From: Psychrobacter frigidicola | GTDB lineage: Bacteria > Pseudomonadota > Gammaproteobacteria > Pseudomonadales > Moraxellaceae | Assembly (NCBI RefSeq): GCF_007997305.1 | Contig: NZ_VORZ01000001.1 | Coordinates: 310,001-374,000, forward strand | DNA: 64,000 nt | Direction: 5' to 3' | Part shown: piece after piece, positions 1 to 8,133 of the stretch | How the letters are laid out: each line of letters begins with the position of its first letter | Numbering within the stretch: the stretch's first letter is position 1 | Position numbers and translations under genes: made by a program | The notes under the pieces: model-generated | Database searches by the model: none | Told to the model about the DNA's origin: nothing | What the model saw: only the letters and a program-made list of their open reading frames with translations

Positions 1-69
1 CACTTTTCATTAGGATTAAATTTCAAGCTTAAATTATTTTGTCAAACTGCTTTTTATACAGCGCAGTTT

Positions 70-552
70 TTAAGCTTCTTTGTCTATAGTGCTAGATTCT
101 GTAGAAGATTGGACATTTTTCCACGCTTGATACTTTAGCAAATCTTTTTCGACCATTTTTAAACAGAAGCCGATAACGATAGCATCATCAATATAGCCAA
201 TGACTGGGATGAAGTCTGGAATGATATCTATAGGGTTTAGAATATAGAGTAAACCTAAGACCACGGCTGATATGGTTTTATAAGGAATGTCACGGTAATT
301 ACCTTGAGAGTAATCCTTAACCAAGCTTATGAATAGCGTCACGTCAGTGGTAAAGCGCTCAAGATGGGTACTCTCTTTTAGCTTTTCTCTCAGTCTTTCT
401 TCTTCTTCAAGAATGTGCGCAAAATCGGCTTCCAGTAGTTTTTTCTCTCGTACGTTGTTCTGCATCCTTTCTTTGACATCATTCATTTTATCGTTATAAA
501 GCATGTTGTTGCTAAGATTAGTATCGTCTTTCTTTTTATCCGTCATTATCAT
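70..552 (-). CDS. DUF1232 (YkvA-type) protein
   Basis: A 160-residue protein. The first 70 residues are highly charged and probably form helices or coiled coil. A compact DUF1232 domain follows at about residues 85-140, recognised by the hydrophobic segment containing NPIDIIPDFIPVIGYIDD, the family hallmark. DUF1232 proteins are small membrane-associated proteins of unknown function. A second Met lies two codons into the frame, so the exact start is uncertain. No clear operon partner is visible: the next gene to the right is divergent. The family call is firm and the function is unknown. Confidence 0.85.
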   Translation of the reverse strand: MIMTDKKKDDTNLSNNMLYNDKMNDVKERMQNNVREKKLLEADFAHILEEEERLREKLKESTHLERFTTDVTLFISLVKDYSQGNYRDIPYKTISAVVLGLLYILNPIDIIPDFIPVIGYIDDAIVIGFCLKMVEKDLLKYQAWKNVQSSTESSTIDKEA

Positions 553-800
553 TATTCCTTATTGTTGATTAATTATCGAGTCTATACTATAGCAAGCATA
601 GCGGCATACCAAACGTCATTATCTTTTATTTGTTGTACGTCGGTAGCCGAAGCTAGTTAATGTGCAGACAATAATTATATTTTATGCGATCGAAGAGTTC
701 ACATTTAATAAAGGCTTTACTATTGTATTTGCAGTTGAGTAAGCGATGCTGTAAAAGTTCTCATGATAGGTTTTTTTAAGGCAATGACCTAAAAGCAGTG

Positions 801-856
801 ATTTAAAAGTAATAATTTAAAAGTAATAATTTAAAAGTAATAATTTAAAAGTAATG
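801..856. repeat. 14-bp tandem repeat, four copies, upstream of the LD-carboxypeptidase
   Basis: Four uninterrupted copies of ATTTAAAAGTAATA occupy 801-814, 815-828, 829-842 and 843-856; only the last base of the fourth copy differs. The array ends 7 bases before the ATG at 864, in the place of a normal Shine-Dalgarno region. Slippage in copy number would change promoter spacing or the untranslated leader. The rest of 553-800 holds no gene I can support. Confidence 0.95.
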
Positions 857-863
857 GTGCAAC

Positions 864-2120
864 ATGCGAGCAATTAAACAGAGGTTACAGCAACCTTTGA
901 CAGATAAAACCGTAAATTCTGCTTTCAGCCGTCGGAAGTTCTTAACCAAAATTGGGACAGGGGCGGGTTTGTTGGTGGCGCAAAGTATGACACAGGCGTT
1001 GGCCACTACAAAAGAGAGTGCGGTCGCCAACACACGCTTTACTAAAGACGATTTACCCATGTCATCGAGTAACGATAGTTATGTATTACCGACTATACCA
1101 CCCACACTAAAGTGCGCGATACCTACTATTGAGACCCGTCTGTTTGCCAGCTCCAATGTCGGCAGCAATGACGCGCGCAACCAATTGGCATTACAGCGCT
1201 TGGCTTGTGCTGGTTTTAAGGTGGCGAACCCTACTATCGTTAGTCGCCAGTATCTGCGCTTTGCTGGTACAGATGGCCAGCGGGCGAGTGATTTACAAAA
1301 TATTGCGACCGGTGCTATTGCGGCGCCAAAACTATTGCTTGGTGTACGTGGTGGCTATGGCGCAATGCGTTTGCTGCCACTGATTGATTGGCAGACATTA
1401 GGTCGTATTATGCAAGAGCGTGGTACGATACTGGCCGGCTTTAGTGATGTCACGGCCATTCAATGTGCCCTGCTTGCAAAAGGGGGGATGAGCTCGCTTG
1501 CTGCACCCATGCTGTATAGCGAGTTTGGGAAAACCAAGCCGGATGACGTTAGCTGCCGTCAGTTTGTGGCAGCATTAAGCAATCCTAATTTGAATATCAG
1601 TGTTCAAAGTGTGGACTTAACCAGTAAGCAGTTACCAATTATTCTAGCAGACGATGAAGCTCAAACACTGAACGGAACAATTTGGGGTGGTAATTTAAGC
1701 GTGGTCTCAGCGCTAGCAGGCAGTCCGTACCTGCCGCGTATTAATGGTGGCATCGTATTCTTAGAAGATGTCGGCGAGCAGCCTTATCGTATTGAGCGCA
1801 TGCTGTATAACTTGTACTTGTCAGGTGTTTTTAAAGGCCAACAAGCCATCGTATTTGGTGCACTGTCAGGTACGGGTGAGGACAGTTACGATGCGCGTTA
1901 TGATGTGGCAACCGTTATCCGTCAATTGCATAAGCTGACCGGCTTGCCCATCTACAGCGGCATGAGTTTCGGTCATATTGAACGTAAGCACAGCTTCCCA
2001 TTAGGGGCTCAATGTCAAATTAGTCTAAATATGCAAGGTGGGTATACATTAAGTTTCACAGATTATCCGACTATTCAGGCAAACACTATCAATAGTGCAG
2101 GATTGTGGCAGACAGGATAG
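864..2120 (+). CDS. Tat-exported LD-carboxypeptidase (peptidase S66, LdcA-like)
   Basis: Murein-recycling serine peptidase that removes the terminal D-Ala from L,D-linked muropeptides. The N-terminus has a twin-arginine signal (SRRKFLTKIG, residues 22-31) followed by a hydrophobic stretch ending near ALA, so export of the folded enzyme is predicted; classical LdcA is cytoplasmic. The S66 core follows: VRGGYGAMRL near 161-170, the nucleophile elbow GFSDVT with Ser194, EDVGE with Glu301, and SFGHIERK with His371, matching the Ser-Glu-His triad of the family. Length (418) is about 100 longer than cytoplasmic LdcA because of the signal and a linker. No good ribosome-binding site is visible; a 14-bp repeat array sits there instead. 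A strong terminator follows. Confidence 0.9.
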   Translation: MRAIKQRLQQPLTDKTVNSAFSRRKFLTKIGTGAGLLVAQSMTQALATTKESAVANTRFTKDDLPMSSSNDSYVLPTIPPTLKCAIPTIETRLFASSNVGSNDARNQLALQRLACAGFKVANPTIVSRQYLRFAGTDGQRASDLQNIATGAIAAPKLLLGVRGGYGAMRLLPLIDWQTLGRIMQERGTILAGFSDVTAIQCALLAKGGMSSLAAPMLYSEFGKTKPDDVSCRQFVAALSNPNLNISVQSVDLTSKQLPIILADDEAQTLNGTIWGGNLSVVSALAGSPYLPRINGGIVFLEDVGEQPYRIERMLYNLYLSGVFKGQQAIVFGALSGTGEDSYDARYDVATVIRQLHKLTGLPIYSGMSFGHIERKHSFPLGAQCQISLNMQGGYTLSFTDYPTIQANTINSAGLWQTG

Positions 2121-2130
2121 CTAAAAAATA

Positions 2131-2186
2131 AGCAGTACAAAAAATACCGTTAACAATGAGCTGTTAACGGTATTTTTTGTACTGCT
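2131..2186 (+). terminator. Terminator with 25-bp perfect arms
   Basis: Perfect inverted repeat, arms 2131-2155 and 2162-2186 with a 6-base loop, starting 10 bases after the LD-carboxypeptidase stop. It carries A-rich and T-rich tracts inside the stem and could also act on the opposite strand. Confidence 0.9.
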
Positions 2187-2190
2187 ATAA

Positions 2191-2214
2191 TGGTTCCCCA
2201 GTTAGGACTTGAAC
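2191..2214. other. tRNA 3'-end-like relic, candidate attachment site
   Basis: Read on the minus strand this ends like a tRNA: GTTCAAGTCC (T-loop) followed by an acceptor-like stretch and CCA. It aligns without gaps to the last 24 bases of tRNA-Leu at 25837, same orientation, matching 17 of 24 positions including TGGT, CCC and GGACTTGAAC. No tRNA body follows. It could be the distal att scar of an island or a fragment of another tRNA. Confidence 0.5.
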
Positions 2215-2268
2215 ATGTAGTGTAAATTATTGATTAATAAGGTAATGTTGTTTGATGGGTTTACTCAG

Positions 2269-2287
2269 TGTACTTATGGGTGTACTT
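2269..2287. repeat. Paired TGTACTT repeats, integrase arm-site-like
   Basis: Two copies of TGTACTT start at 2269 and 2281, 12 bases apart, just inside the tRNA-like relic. TGTACAT repeats with the same 12-base spacing lie upstream of the broken integrase at 25706/25718. Short spaced direct repeats near an att core are typical arm-type sites of tyrosine integrases; the assignment is inference. Confidence 0.5.
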
Positions 2288-2384
2288 GTTGCGATCAACT
2301 CGAAGTATTTTTGACTAGGTTGTGAAGTTTTTAAAGTCCAACTTTGGGCGGTGGAATATCCAATCCCCATTGCTTGAGATGCGT

Positions 2385-2606
2385 CTAGAGTAAATACTCT
2401 AATAAAAAAGAGTTACGAAAACTACTATTGAACATACCAAATAAAAATATAAAAGTTGAGAACAACCACATAATTGAAAAGTAGAGTTTGTTTTGGTCTG
2501 GAGTCCAACCCCAAGAACCAAGTCTATGTGCCATATTAGAATTAGAGAATATAAGCCACCTAAAGAACAAACAAATAATAATATAAAGTGCAACCCATAT
2601 AAGCAT
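2385..2606 (-). CDS. Small membrane protein, unknown
   Basis: 73 residues with two hydrophobic segments (about residues 1-20 and 42-62), suggesting a two-helix inner-membrane protein. The start is supported by AGGTAGG eight bases upstream of the ATG. I recognise no family. It sits in the AT-rich accessory stretch to the right of the tRNA relic together with two other orphan genes, which suggests transferred DNA. Confidence 0.55.
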   Translation of the reverse strand: MLIWVALYIIICLFFRWLIFSNSNMAHRLGSWGWTPDQNKLYFSIMWLFSTFIFLFGMFNSSFRNSFLLEYLL

Positions 2607-2899
2607 TTTACCTACCTAGTTTTTGAGTGTGGACGGTCATGGTAGGAAGTAAACTGTCAGCTGTAGACCCAGTGTTTACGGCATTTCTTGTTTTAGTTTT
2701 TGTTCTATACGAACGAGGGTGCCAACAATAGATTTGTACATCGATTAAATCAGCTCTTTTAGTGCGCCTTTTTTATAATCATCAGACAATAAAAAATCCA
2801 CATATCACATATCAAGTGGGCTTGTATTTGATTGGTATGCAGTGTTTTTTTTCGTTTGACGAAATATTTACTAATGGTGATTAGCTGCTCAAAAATACC

Positions 2900-3142
2900 T
2901 TAAATTGATTTTATCTCTACTGAACAAGTGTGGTGCTCAAAACAAGCATCGTTTATTGAGTTAAAGCGAATATTTATACAATCACTTGCACACTCTGCTT
3001 TAGCATACCAACACTCGTCATTATCACCTGTCATTACTTCAAAAAATTTTGAATTTATATAATCGCCTACAGTGTAGACACCGCCTTCAACATAAAAATC
3101 ATTACCAAATATACATAGTAGGTTATCACCTGTACTTATCAT
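2900..3142 (-). CDS. Small orphan protein
   Basis: 80 residues, acidic, five Cys (CWYAKAECASDC region and near both ends), no signal peptide or membrane segment. A plausible ribosome-binding site (AGAGG) lies upstream of the ATG. The N-terminal pattern GDNLLCIFGNDFYVEGGVYTV resembles small phage or island-encoded proteins of unknown function, but I cannot name a family. Confidence 0.5.
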   Translation of the reverse strand: MISTGDNLLCIFGNDFYVEGGVYTVGDYINSKFFEVMTGDNDECWYAKAECASDCINIRFNSINDACFEHHTCSVEIKSI

Positions 3143-3544
3143 AACCTCTATCCAATTAAGAAAAACTTAATAGTATACCTATGAAAATCTTTAAAAAACA
3201 GATAGTTTAAAAAACAGATAAAAGGTTAAAACTATGTAATGAGCGGTATATTGCGATTTATCCACTATACAGGCATCAATCTGTTTTTTGGGTGTGACTC
3301 TATTCAAGGAGGTAAACCGTAGGCTGTTAGTTTTGCTAAGTATAGCTATCGGTTTTCTTTGCTTGGAATATACCGCAATTTATACCGCATTATGCAAAAG
3401 TCACTTACGTTTTAGACTGTGTTTGAGGTGGTGACATTATCCTTATAAACGATCTCTATCCACCTATGCCAAAACCTCTAGAAGCTCTCTAAGGACAACA
3501 TAGGATTATATAAACAGTAGTAAACATAAATCAAATAATTATTG
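3143..3544. other. Gene-free stretch with element copy A
   Basis: No coding sequence is supported. From about 3308 to 3435 lies a segment with the paired motif ATACCGCAATTTATACCGC (3371-3389). A diverged copy in opposite orientation is found at about 14390-14535. A further near-match (GCGGTATATTGCGATTTAT) is at 3243-3261. The stretch may hold recombination sites; it encodes nothing obvious. Confidence 0.5.
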
Positions 3545-3784
3545 ATGAAAGCGTTTCGCAGTGGTATTGTTCGGATTTATACTCTTTGCTTATTAAGGTT
3601 GTCGCTTATTAAAATGTGGTCAGCATTTCTTGTTTCTATGTTAATGATGGCTCCAATGATGGAAGCTAATGCTAGAAATTATCCTTGTTCTGGAAAGATG
3701 GGTGGAGTGTCGCATTGCAAGGATGGTAAGTTTGTCTGTAAGAACGGCAAGATTAGTCAGTCTAAGAAAACTTGTAGTAGATAG
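3545..3784 (+). CDS. Small secreted Cys-rich protein
   Basis: 79 residues from ATG 3545 (a TTG one codon upstream is less likely). A hydrophobic N-terminal region ends near EANA, so a signal peptide is predicted; an internal Met at 3614 would give a shorter signal. The mature part has the pattern PCSGKMGGVSHCKDGKFVC then SKKTCS, four Cys spaced as in small secreted YdcA-like or PCSG-type proteins common in Acinetobacter and Psychrobacter. Function unknown. The Lys/Gly-rich mature domain suggests an extracellular or periplasmic role. Confidence 0.65.
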   Translation: MKAFRSGIVRIYTLCLLRLSLIKMWSAFLVSMLMMAPMMEANARNYPCSGKMGGVSHCKDGKFVCKNGKISQSKKTCSR

Positions 3785-3899
3785 TTTAGTCAACAAAATT
3801 ACATGATTGACATGCATTGCAGATGATAATGATGTTTGGCTTGGTGACTATGACAAATTAAAGTTAACAGAACTTGAAATTAAAAATTATTTTAGTGGG

Positions 3900-3925
3900 T
3901 CTATTTTGGGTATACCCAAAATAGA
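3900..3925. repeat. 26-bp perfect palindrome
   Basis: 13-bp arms with no loop, centred on GTATAC. The inner 13 bases GGTATACCCAAAA (3909-3921) recur at 7978-7990 in the same orientation, inside an imperfect palindrome. It could be a dimeric regulator operator or a recombination site. Confidence 0.9.
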
Positions 3926-3952
3926 TATGTTCAGCACTAAAAACAGGACAAA

Positions 3953-3982
3953 AAAAGCCTCACTTCACAGTGAGGCTTTTTA
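3953..3982. terminator. Bidirectional terminator
   Basis: AAAAAGCCTCAC / GTGAGGCTTTTT stem with a short loop and a following T tract. Confidence 0.85.
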
Positions 3983-4188
3983 AGTATTTGGAGCGGGAAA
4001 CACCTTGTAACTTTCTCACTCCATTGCTCAACATATGCTTTATTTTGTTAAGGTGAATTGCTCTGTTTTAAGTCGTTTGTTATATTCGTTAGGGTAATAA
4101 ACATAAGCGTTTCTAAGAAGTTGAGAGTGGCGTTAAATAATATAATTAATAAGATCATCAAAAAAAGATAACTATAAGGGCGGCTATT

Positions 4189-4806
4189 ATGAGTAACACA
4201 TCTAAAAATAAAAAACAGCATATCATCGATAACAGTGAAGATCTAAAAGATAAAATTACTGAATCCATTGATGATTTTAAGCTTCGTGCTGAGCTACTGA
4301 TAGCCAATTTAAAAGAAGGCGGTAATGATGGTTATGATCACTCAACTACCACTACCGGTGAAAAAGGTCTGAAGTCAGGTAAGGTGTCAGAGCTAACTGT
4401 CATTGCACCATTAAAAGAAGGCGGTGCTAAACGTCTAAGAAAGGTTTTAGAAATCGCTGGCGGTAATTTAGAGGGTGCGACGCGGGTTGGAACGCTCCAT
4501 GACTTACGCTTTGTGTTCCTAGACGATGACAGTAGAGTGCTGTTTTGTACCGCCTATGATGGCGATTGGGATCCTTATATTGACGACTTTGCGACCAAAA
4601 TTCCTGCGCTAATGGACATATTATTCGGTAGTGTCCAAGGCTGGCCTGGGATTAAAGACCCAAGTGTAAAGCAGTTTATTTTGGACCATCAAATCACCGC
4701 AGCGGGTTGGTATGTGGGCGTCCCTCATCTGACTATCCAAGATATTCGCCGCCAAGATCGTATTGTGAAAGGCATTAATAAAGCTTTAGACGAAGCTCAG
4801 TCTTAA
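4189..4806 (+). CDS. Uncharacterised protein, first gene of heme-peroxidase operon
   Basis: 205 residues, soluble, no signal peptide. Residues 1-60 are charged and probably helical or disordered. From about residue 66 a globular domain follows with patterns such as VIAPLKEGGAKRLRK, RVGTLHDLRFVFLDD and YDGDWDPYIDDFATKIP. I recognise no named family. It starts with ATG after AAGGGCGG. The DyP peroxidase gene begins 150 bases downstream and a catalase-like gene follows, so a supporting role in heme-peroxide chemistry is likely: substrate handling, a dimerisation partner, or a second oxidising subunit. The N-terminal MSN.. low-complexity segment resembles that of the DyP. Confidence 0.75.
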   Translation: MSNTSKNKKQHIIDNSEDLKDKITESIDDFKLRAELLIANLKEGGNDGYDHSTTTTGEKGLKSGKVSELTVIAPLKEGGAKRLRKVLEIAGGNLEGATRVGTLHDLRFVFLDDDSRVLFCTAYDGDWDPYIDDFATKIPALMDILFGSVQGWPGIKDPSVKQFILDHQITAAGWYVGVPHLTIQDIRRQDRIVKGINKALDEAQS

Positions 4807-4956
4807 CTGGCTATTTCTTAAAGTGCAATTTATCCAATCTGTATCGCCCTTTTTCAATATGAGAGGGCTATGTGGATTTCAGATATAAATGGCTTTCAAG
4901 TATAAATAGCTTTCAATATGAAACGTATCAAGAAAATTATAATAATAGGTTTACCT

Positions 4957-6534
4957 ATGAGTAACGATAATTCTAAAAACAGCTTTGGAAACAGCTCTAA
5001 AAGCGAAACTAACCAACCGCTGAAAGACAAGTGGCAGGATTTAAAAGATGAATTTGGCAATCGTATCGAAGACAGCAAATTTGATACGTGGCTTAAAGAA
5101 ATCAAACAAGACGTCGGTGATGGTGTTGAAACATTCGCCCGTAAAGCGCGCGGGGTATTCAATCCTAATTTGGTCACGATGGAGCTAGAAGATATTCAGT
5201 CCATTATTTTACGTGACCGTCCTACGCCTTATTTTGGTACGGTGGTCGCAATCAAAATTAATAATGCTGAAGTCGGACGGCAAATACTAGCTAACGTTTT
5301 GCCTGACGTGACCGGTAGTAAAGAATGGCATAAAGACACGCAAGCAACGCTGTCCATCGTTATGACATATGAAGGTCTGCAAGCATTGGGCGTGCCGCAA
5401 TCGTCATTAGATAGCTTTCCTGACTCTTTCAAAGCAGGTATGGCAAATAGAGCCAACAAGTTGCGTGATGCCGATGTTAACGCGCCAGAAAATTGGGTAG
5501 CGCCATTTGGTGATAAAGGCGATATCCATGTTTGCGCTACCGTTATCGCTGATACTAAAGAAAAATGGCAAGCAAAGTTTGATGAGCTTAAGAGCAATAT
5601 GAAGCCGTATATCGACTATGACACTCCTGAAAATGGCAATATTGAGATTCTGTTGGAGCATGACTTTGGCTCAGATAATAATGTAAAAAACGTCTTTGGC
5701 TATCGTGATGGTATTAGTAATCCAGAGATTAAAGGCAGTGGCATTCAGACGCCGCCAAGCAATATGGACGAAGCCATAGCGGCAGGGGAGTTTGTACTGG
5801 GTTATGAGGGTGAAGCAGGCACGGTTCCGCCAATGCCGCAACCTGAGGTCTTAGGAAAGAACGGTTCGTTTATGGTACTGCGTGCTTACAATAGCCATGT
5901 CGCTGCTTTTAATAAATTCCTAAAAGATAATAGTGATAGCGATGAGGAAGCTGAGTTACTCGGTGCCAAAATGTGGGGGCGCTGGCGCTCAGGTGCGCCG
6001 CTTGTTTTATCTCCTGATCATGATGACGAAGATTTGGGAGATGACCCTAGCCGCAATAATGACTTTGGCTACAAGGATGACCCTTATGGTAAAAAATGCC
6101 CATTCGGTGCCCATGCGCGGCGCATGAACCCAAGAGATAGTAAGGATTTCATCCTATCTGATGTGCGTATCCACCGCATCGTTAGACGTAGCGTTGGGTT
6201 TGGGGAAGTATTACCAGCTGATGTCACTGAAGAGGATGGGAAAGAGCGCGGCTTATTCTTTATTGGTATCAATGCCCATGCCATGGAAACTGTGGAGTAC
6301 CTACAATCCCAATGGATTAATGATGGCAACTTTATGAGTTTAGGGGAAGAAAAAGACCCAATGATAGGCTTGCATCATGGCGATAAAGATAGCGCTGCTG
6401 ACACTTTTACTGTGCCCACTGACCCTATACGCAAGCGCTATCATGGTATTGAAACCTTTAATACCTTGTACGGTGGCGAATATTTATTCATCCCAAGCTT
6501 GTCCGCCTTGAAATGGATTAGCGAGTTATCTTGA
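4957..6534 (+). CDS. DyP-type heme peroxidase
   Basis: Dye-decolourising peroxidase family. The hallmark GxxDG is present as GYRDG (residues 248-252), with Asp251 the expected distal acid. The proximal heme His is probably His386 in PFGAHARRMNPR. The C-terminal region (ETFNTLYGGEYLFIPSLSAL) is also typical. The chain is about 525 residues with an N-terminal extension of some 60 charged helical residues ahead of the ferredoxin-like core, and no export signal. I chose ATG 4957 over 4918 because AGGTTTACCT precedes it and MSNDNS resembles the start of the upstream gene. It is the middle gene of a three-gene operon with an unknown protein and a mini-catalase. The physiological substrate cannot be read from the sequence. 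Confidence 0.9.
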   Translation: MSNDNSKNSFGNSSKSETNQPLKDKWQDLKDEFGNRIEDSKFDTWLKEIKQDVGDGVETFARKARGVFNPNLVTMELEDIQSIILRDRPTPYFGTVVAIKINNAEVGRQILANVLPDVTGSKEWHKDTQATLSIVMTYEGLQALGVPQSSLDSFPDSFKAGMANRANKLRDADVNAPENWVAPFGDKGDIHVCATVIADTKEKWQAKFDELKSNMKPYIDYDTPENGNIEILLEHDFGSDNNVKNVFGYRDGISNPEIKGSGIQTPPSNMDEAIAAGEFVLGYEGEAGTVPPMPQPEVLGKNGSFMVLRAYNSHVAAFNKFLKDNSDSDEEAELLGAKMWGRWRSGAPLVLSPDHDDEDLGDDPSRNNDFGYKDDPYGKKCPFGAHARRMNPRDSKDFILSDVRIHRIVRRSVGFGEVLPADVTEEDGKERGLFFIGINAHAMETVEYLQSQWINDGNFMSLGEEKDPMIGLHHGDKDSAADTFTVPTDPIRKRYHGIETFNTLYGGEYLFIPSLSALKWISELS

Positions 6535-6588
6535 ACCACGCTAGTTTATAAAAAATGGATATCTACTTATAAAAAAGGCTGGAAAACT

Positions 6589-7737
6589 ATGTTAAAAAAA
6601 TTATTCAAACCTAAGTATGTGCCATACGATACTAAATATATTGAGTTGTCAGAACAGGATGAGCGCAATATTCGGACTATCACTGACGATATTAGAAACT
6701 ACATCACTAGAAGTGATAAAGCCAGTAACGTTAATTACCATACGCGAGATGCCCATGCCAAAGGCTACTGCGCATTGAAGGCTAAGTTTGAGATTTTAGA
6801 CAATATTCCTAAAGAATATGCGCAAGGTCTTTATGCCAAATCAGGGATCCACGATGCTGTCATTCGCTTCTCTAATGGTGCCTCTCGCGTATCGCCCGAT
6901 CGTAAGTTGGGGTTGGCACAAGGCTTGGCTATAAAGGTTTTCGATGTACTCGGTGAAAAGCTTGCACCAGGTGAAGAAGATAGCACCACTTTCGATTTTA
7001 ACTTAATCAACCATCCGGTTTTCTTCTGTAATAGAATCGAAGATTATGCGTATATCTCTAAGTTATTTTTAGAATTACCTGAATACTCTGAAAAAGGCGC
7101 AATCGGCAAAGCTCAATTAGCATTTAATTGGTTGACCAACTATGGCTCAAGGCTGCCAACTAAAGAATCATTGAAAACCTTTAAAACACTGGGCGGTTTC
7201 ACCTCGATTGAGCCCAAAAACACTTTGCTCTATGACTTTCATTCGCAAGGTGTTGTTCGCCATGGCGAATATATGGCAAAAATTCGTGTAAAGCCAACTG
7301 AGGCTTCTAACGAAAAAGTTAAACGCCGTGATTTAGACCTTGCCACCAAAGAAGAAGCGATTCGTCCGCTGATTATTAATGAGATACGTGAGCATGATTA
7401 TGAGTTTGAAGTACAAATTCAGCTTTGCCGTAATCCTAAGAAGCAGCCTATTGAAGAGCTAACCACTGAGTGGAAGGAGTCCGATGCACCCTTTGTGACC
7501 GTGGCGCGATTAACGATTCCTTGTCAAGATGTGCCTGATGACGGTAACTTTGACATCATGGAGAACTTATCGTTCACACCATTTCGCTGCTTAGAAGAAA
7601 ACCGTCCTATTGGCAATCTACAGCAATCACGCTTAAAAGCTTATCAAATAGCCTCTGAAACTCGTCATGAGCTTAATGATGTTAAGCGTCAGGAACCTAA
7701 AAGGTTAAAGGAAGTCTTTGATAAGTCATTCTTCTAG
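6589..7737 (+). CDS. Catalase-like heme protein (mini-catalase, y4iL-like)
   Basis: 382 residues with a reduced catalase fold. The distal His motif AHAKGYCALKAKF places His56 where catalases have their catalytic His. RFSNGA (93-98) and NHPVFF (141-146) match conserved catalase segments, and RLKAY near the C-terminus gives Arg348 and Tyr352 with the R-x-x-x-Y spacing of the proximal heme ligand. Full catalases are about 480 residues or more; this resembles the uncharacterised y4iL-like or allene-oxide-synthase-like group. It may remove peroxide or rearrange lipid hydroperoxides rather than act as a bulk catalase. It lies 54 bases after the DyP stop and ends the operon. Confidence 0.85.
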   Translation: MLKKLFKPKYVPYDTKYIELSEQDERNIRTITDDIRNYITRSDKASNVNYHTRDAHAKGYCALKAKFEILDNIPKEYAQGLYAKSGIHDAVIRFSNGASRVSPDRKLGLAQGLAIKVFDVLGEKLAPGEEDSTTFDFNLINHPVFFCNRIEDYAYISKLFLELPEYSEKGAIGKAQLAFNWLTNYGSRLPTKESLKTFKTLGGFTSIEPKNTLLYDFHSQGVVRHGEYMAKIRVKPTEASNEKVKRRDLDLATKEEAIRPLIINEIREHDYEFEVQIQLCRNPKKQPIEELTTEWKESDAPFVTVARLTIPCQDVPDDGNFDIMENLSFTPFRCLEENRPIGNLQQSRLKAYQIASETRHELNDVKRQEPKRLKEVFDKSFF

Positions 7738-7766
7738 ACCAAAGGTTTTGTTAAGCTGTACGGGTA

Positions 7767-7810
7767 AATAATAAAAGAGCCAGTAATCTATCTTCTGGCT
7801 CTTTTATTAT
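7767..7810 (+). terminator. Terminator of the heme-peroxidase operon
   Basis: Stem AATAAAAGAGCCAG / CTGGCTCTTTTATT with an 11-base loop, 30 bases after the catalase-like gene. Confidence 0.9.
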
Positions 7811-7886
7811 GAGCAAATTTTAATAAAGGGAGTCGGTATGGTTGCTCTTTTTCTTGAAAATGCCGCTGTTATTAGGTAATCATCCC

Positions 7887-7954
7887 AACCATAAGACCTA
7901 CCAATCATTATCTCATCATGTATGACGATATAATGATTGGTAGGTCTTATGGTT
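7887..7954. repeat. Long inverted repeat, 24-25-bp perfect arms
   Basis: Arms 7887-7910 and 7931-7954 are exact reverse complements around a 20-base spacer. No T tract follows, so it is not a standard terminator. It lies between the heme-peroxidase operon and the nitrilase gene. It could be a miniature mobile element relic, an RNA hairpin or a cruciform. Confidence 0.95.
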
Positions 7955-7971
7955 ATTCCGATATAGGATTC

Positions 7972-7991
7972 GTTTGAGGTATACCCAAAAC
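7972..7991. repeat. Imperfect palindrome sharing the GGTATACCCAAAA core
   Basis: GTTT-GA-GGTATACC-CA-AAAC; the inner 13 bases are identical to those in the palindrome at 3900-3925. The two copies flank the heme-peroxidase operon in the same orientation. Confidence 0.75.
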
Positions 7992-8133
7992 AGGTTTGGT
8001 AAAAGGTATACCGTGGTATAGAAGACAATAACTGCCATCTAAAACACCGATTGAGGCGAGCTGAAGGCTTTATGAAGCTCCTAATTTTTTAGAATCTTAG
8101 TTAACTTTAAGCAAAAAACGAAAAGGAAATTCT

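Larger units (their letters stand above)
3785..4188. other. Intergenic stretch with gene fragment, palindrome and tRNA-Gly-like relic
   Basis: An open frame without ATG (3807-3983) reads ADDNDVWLGDYDKLKLTEL..., probably the remnant of a gene. It contains the perfect palindrome at 3900-3925 and a terminator at 3953-3982. At 3989-4001 the 13 bases TGGAGCGGGAAAC match the 3' end of a typical tRNA-Gly read on the minus strand and then diverge, another possible attachment scar. The remainder leads into the heme-peroxidase operon. Confidence 0.45.

Noticed and set aside
5229..5661. Minus-strand ORFs inside the DyP gene
   Set aside because: Antisense shadows of a gene with clear motifs.
7807..8028. 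73-residue minus-strand ORF
   Set aside because: It covers a terminator arm and both arms of the long inverted repeat; no ribosome-binding site and no protein-like composition.
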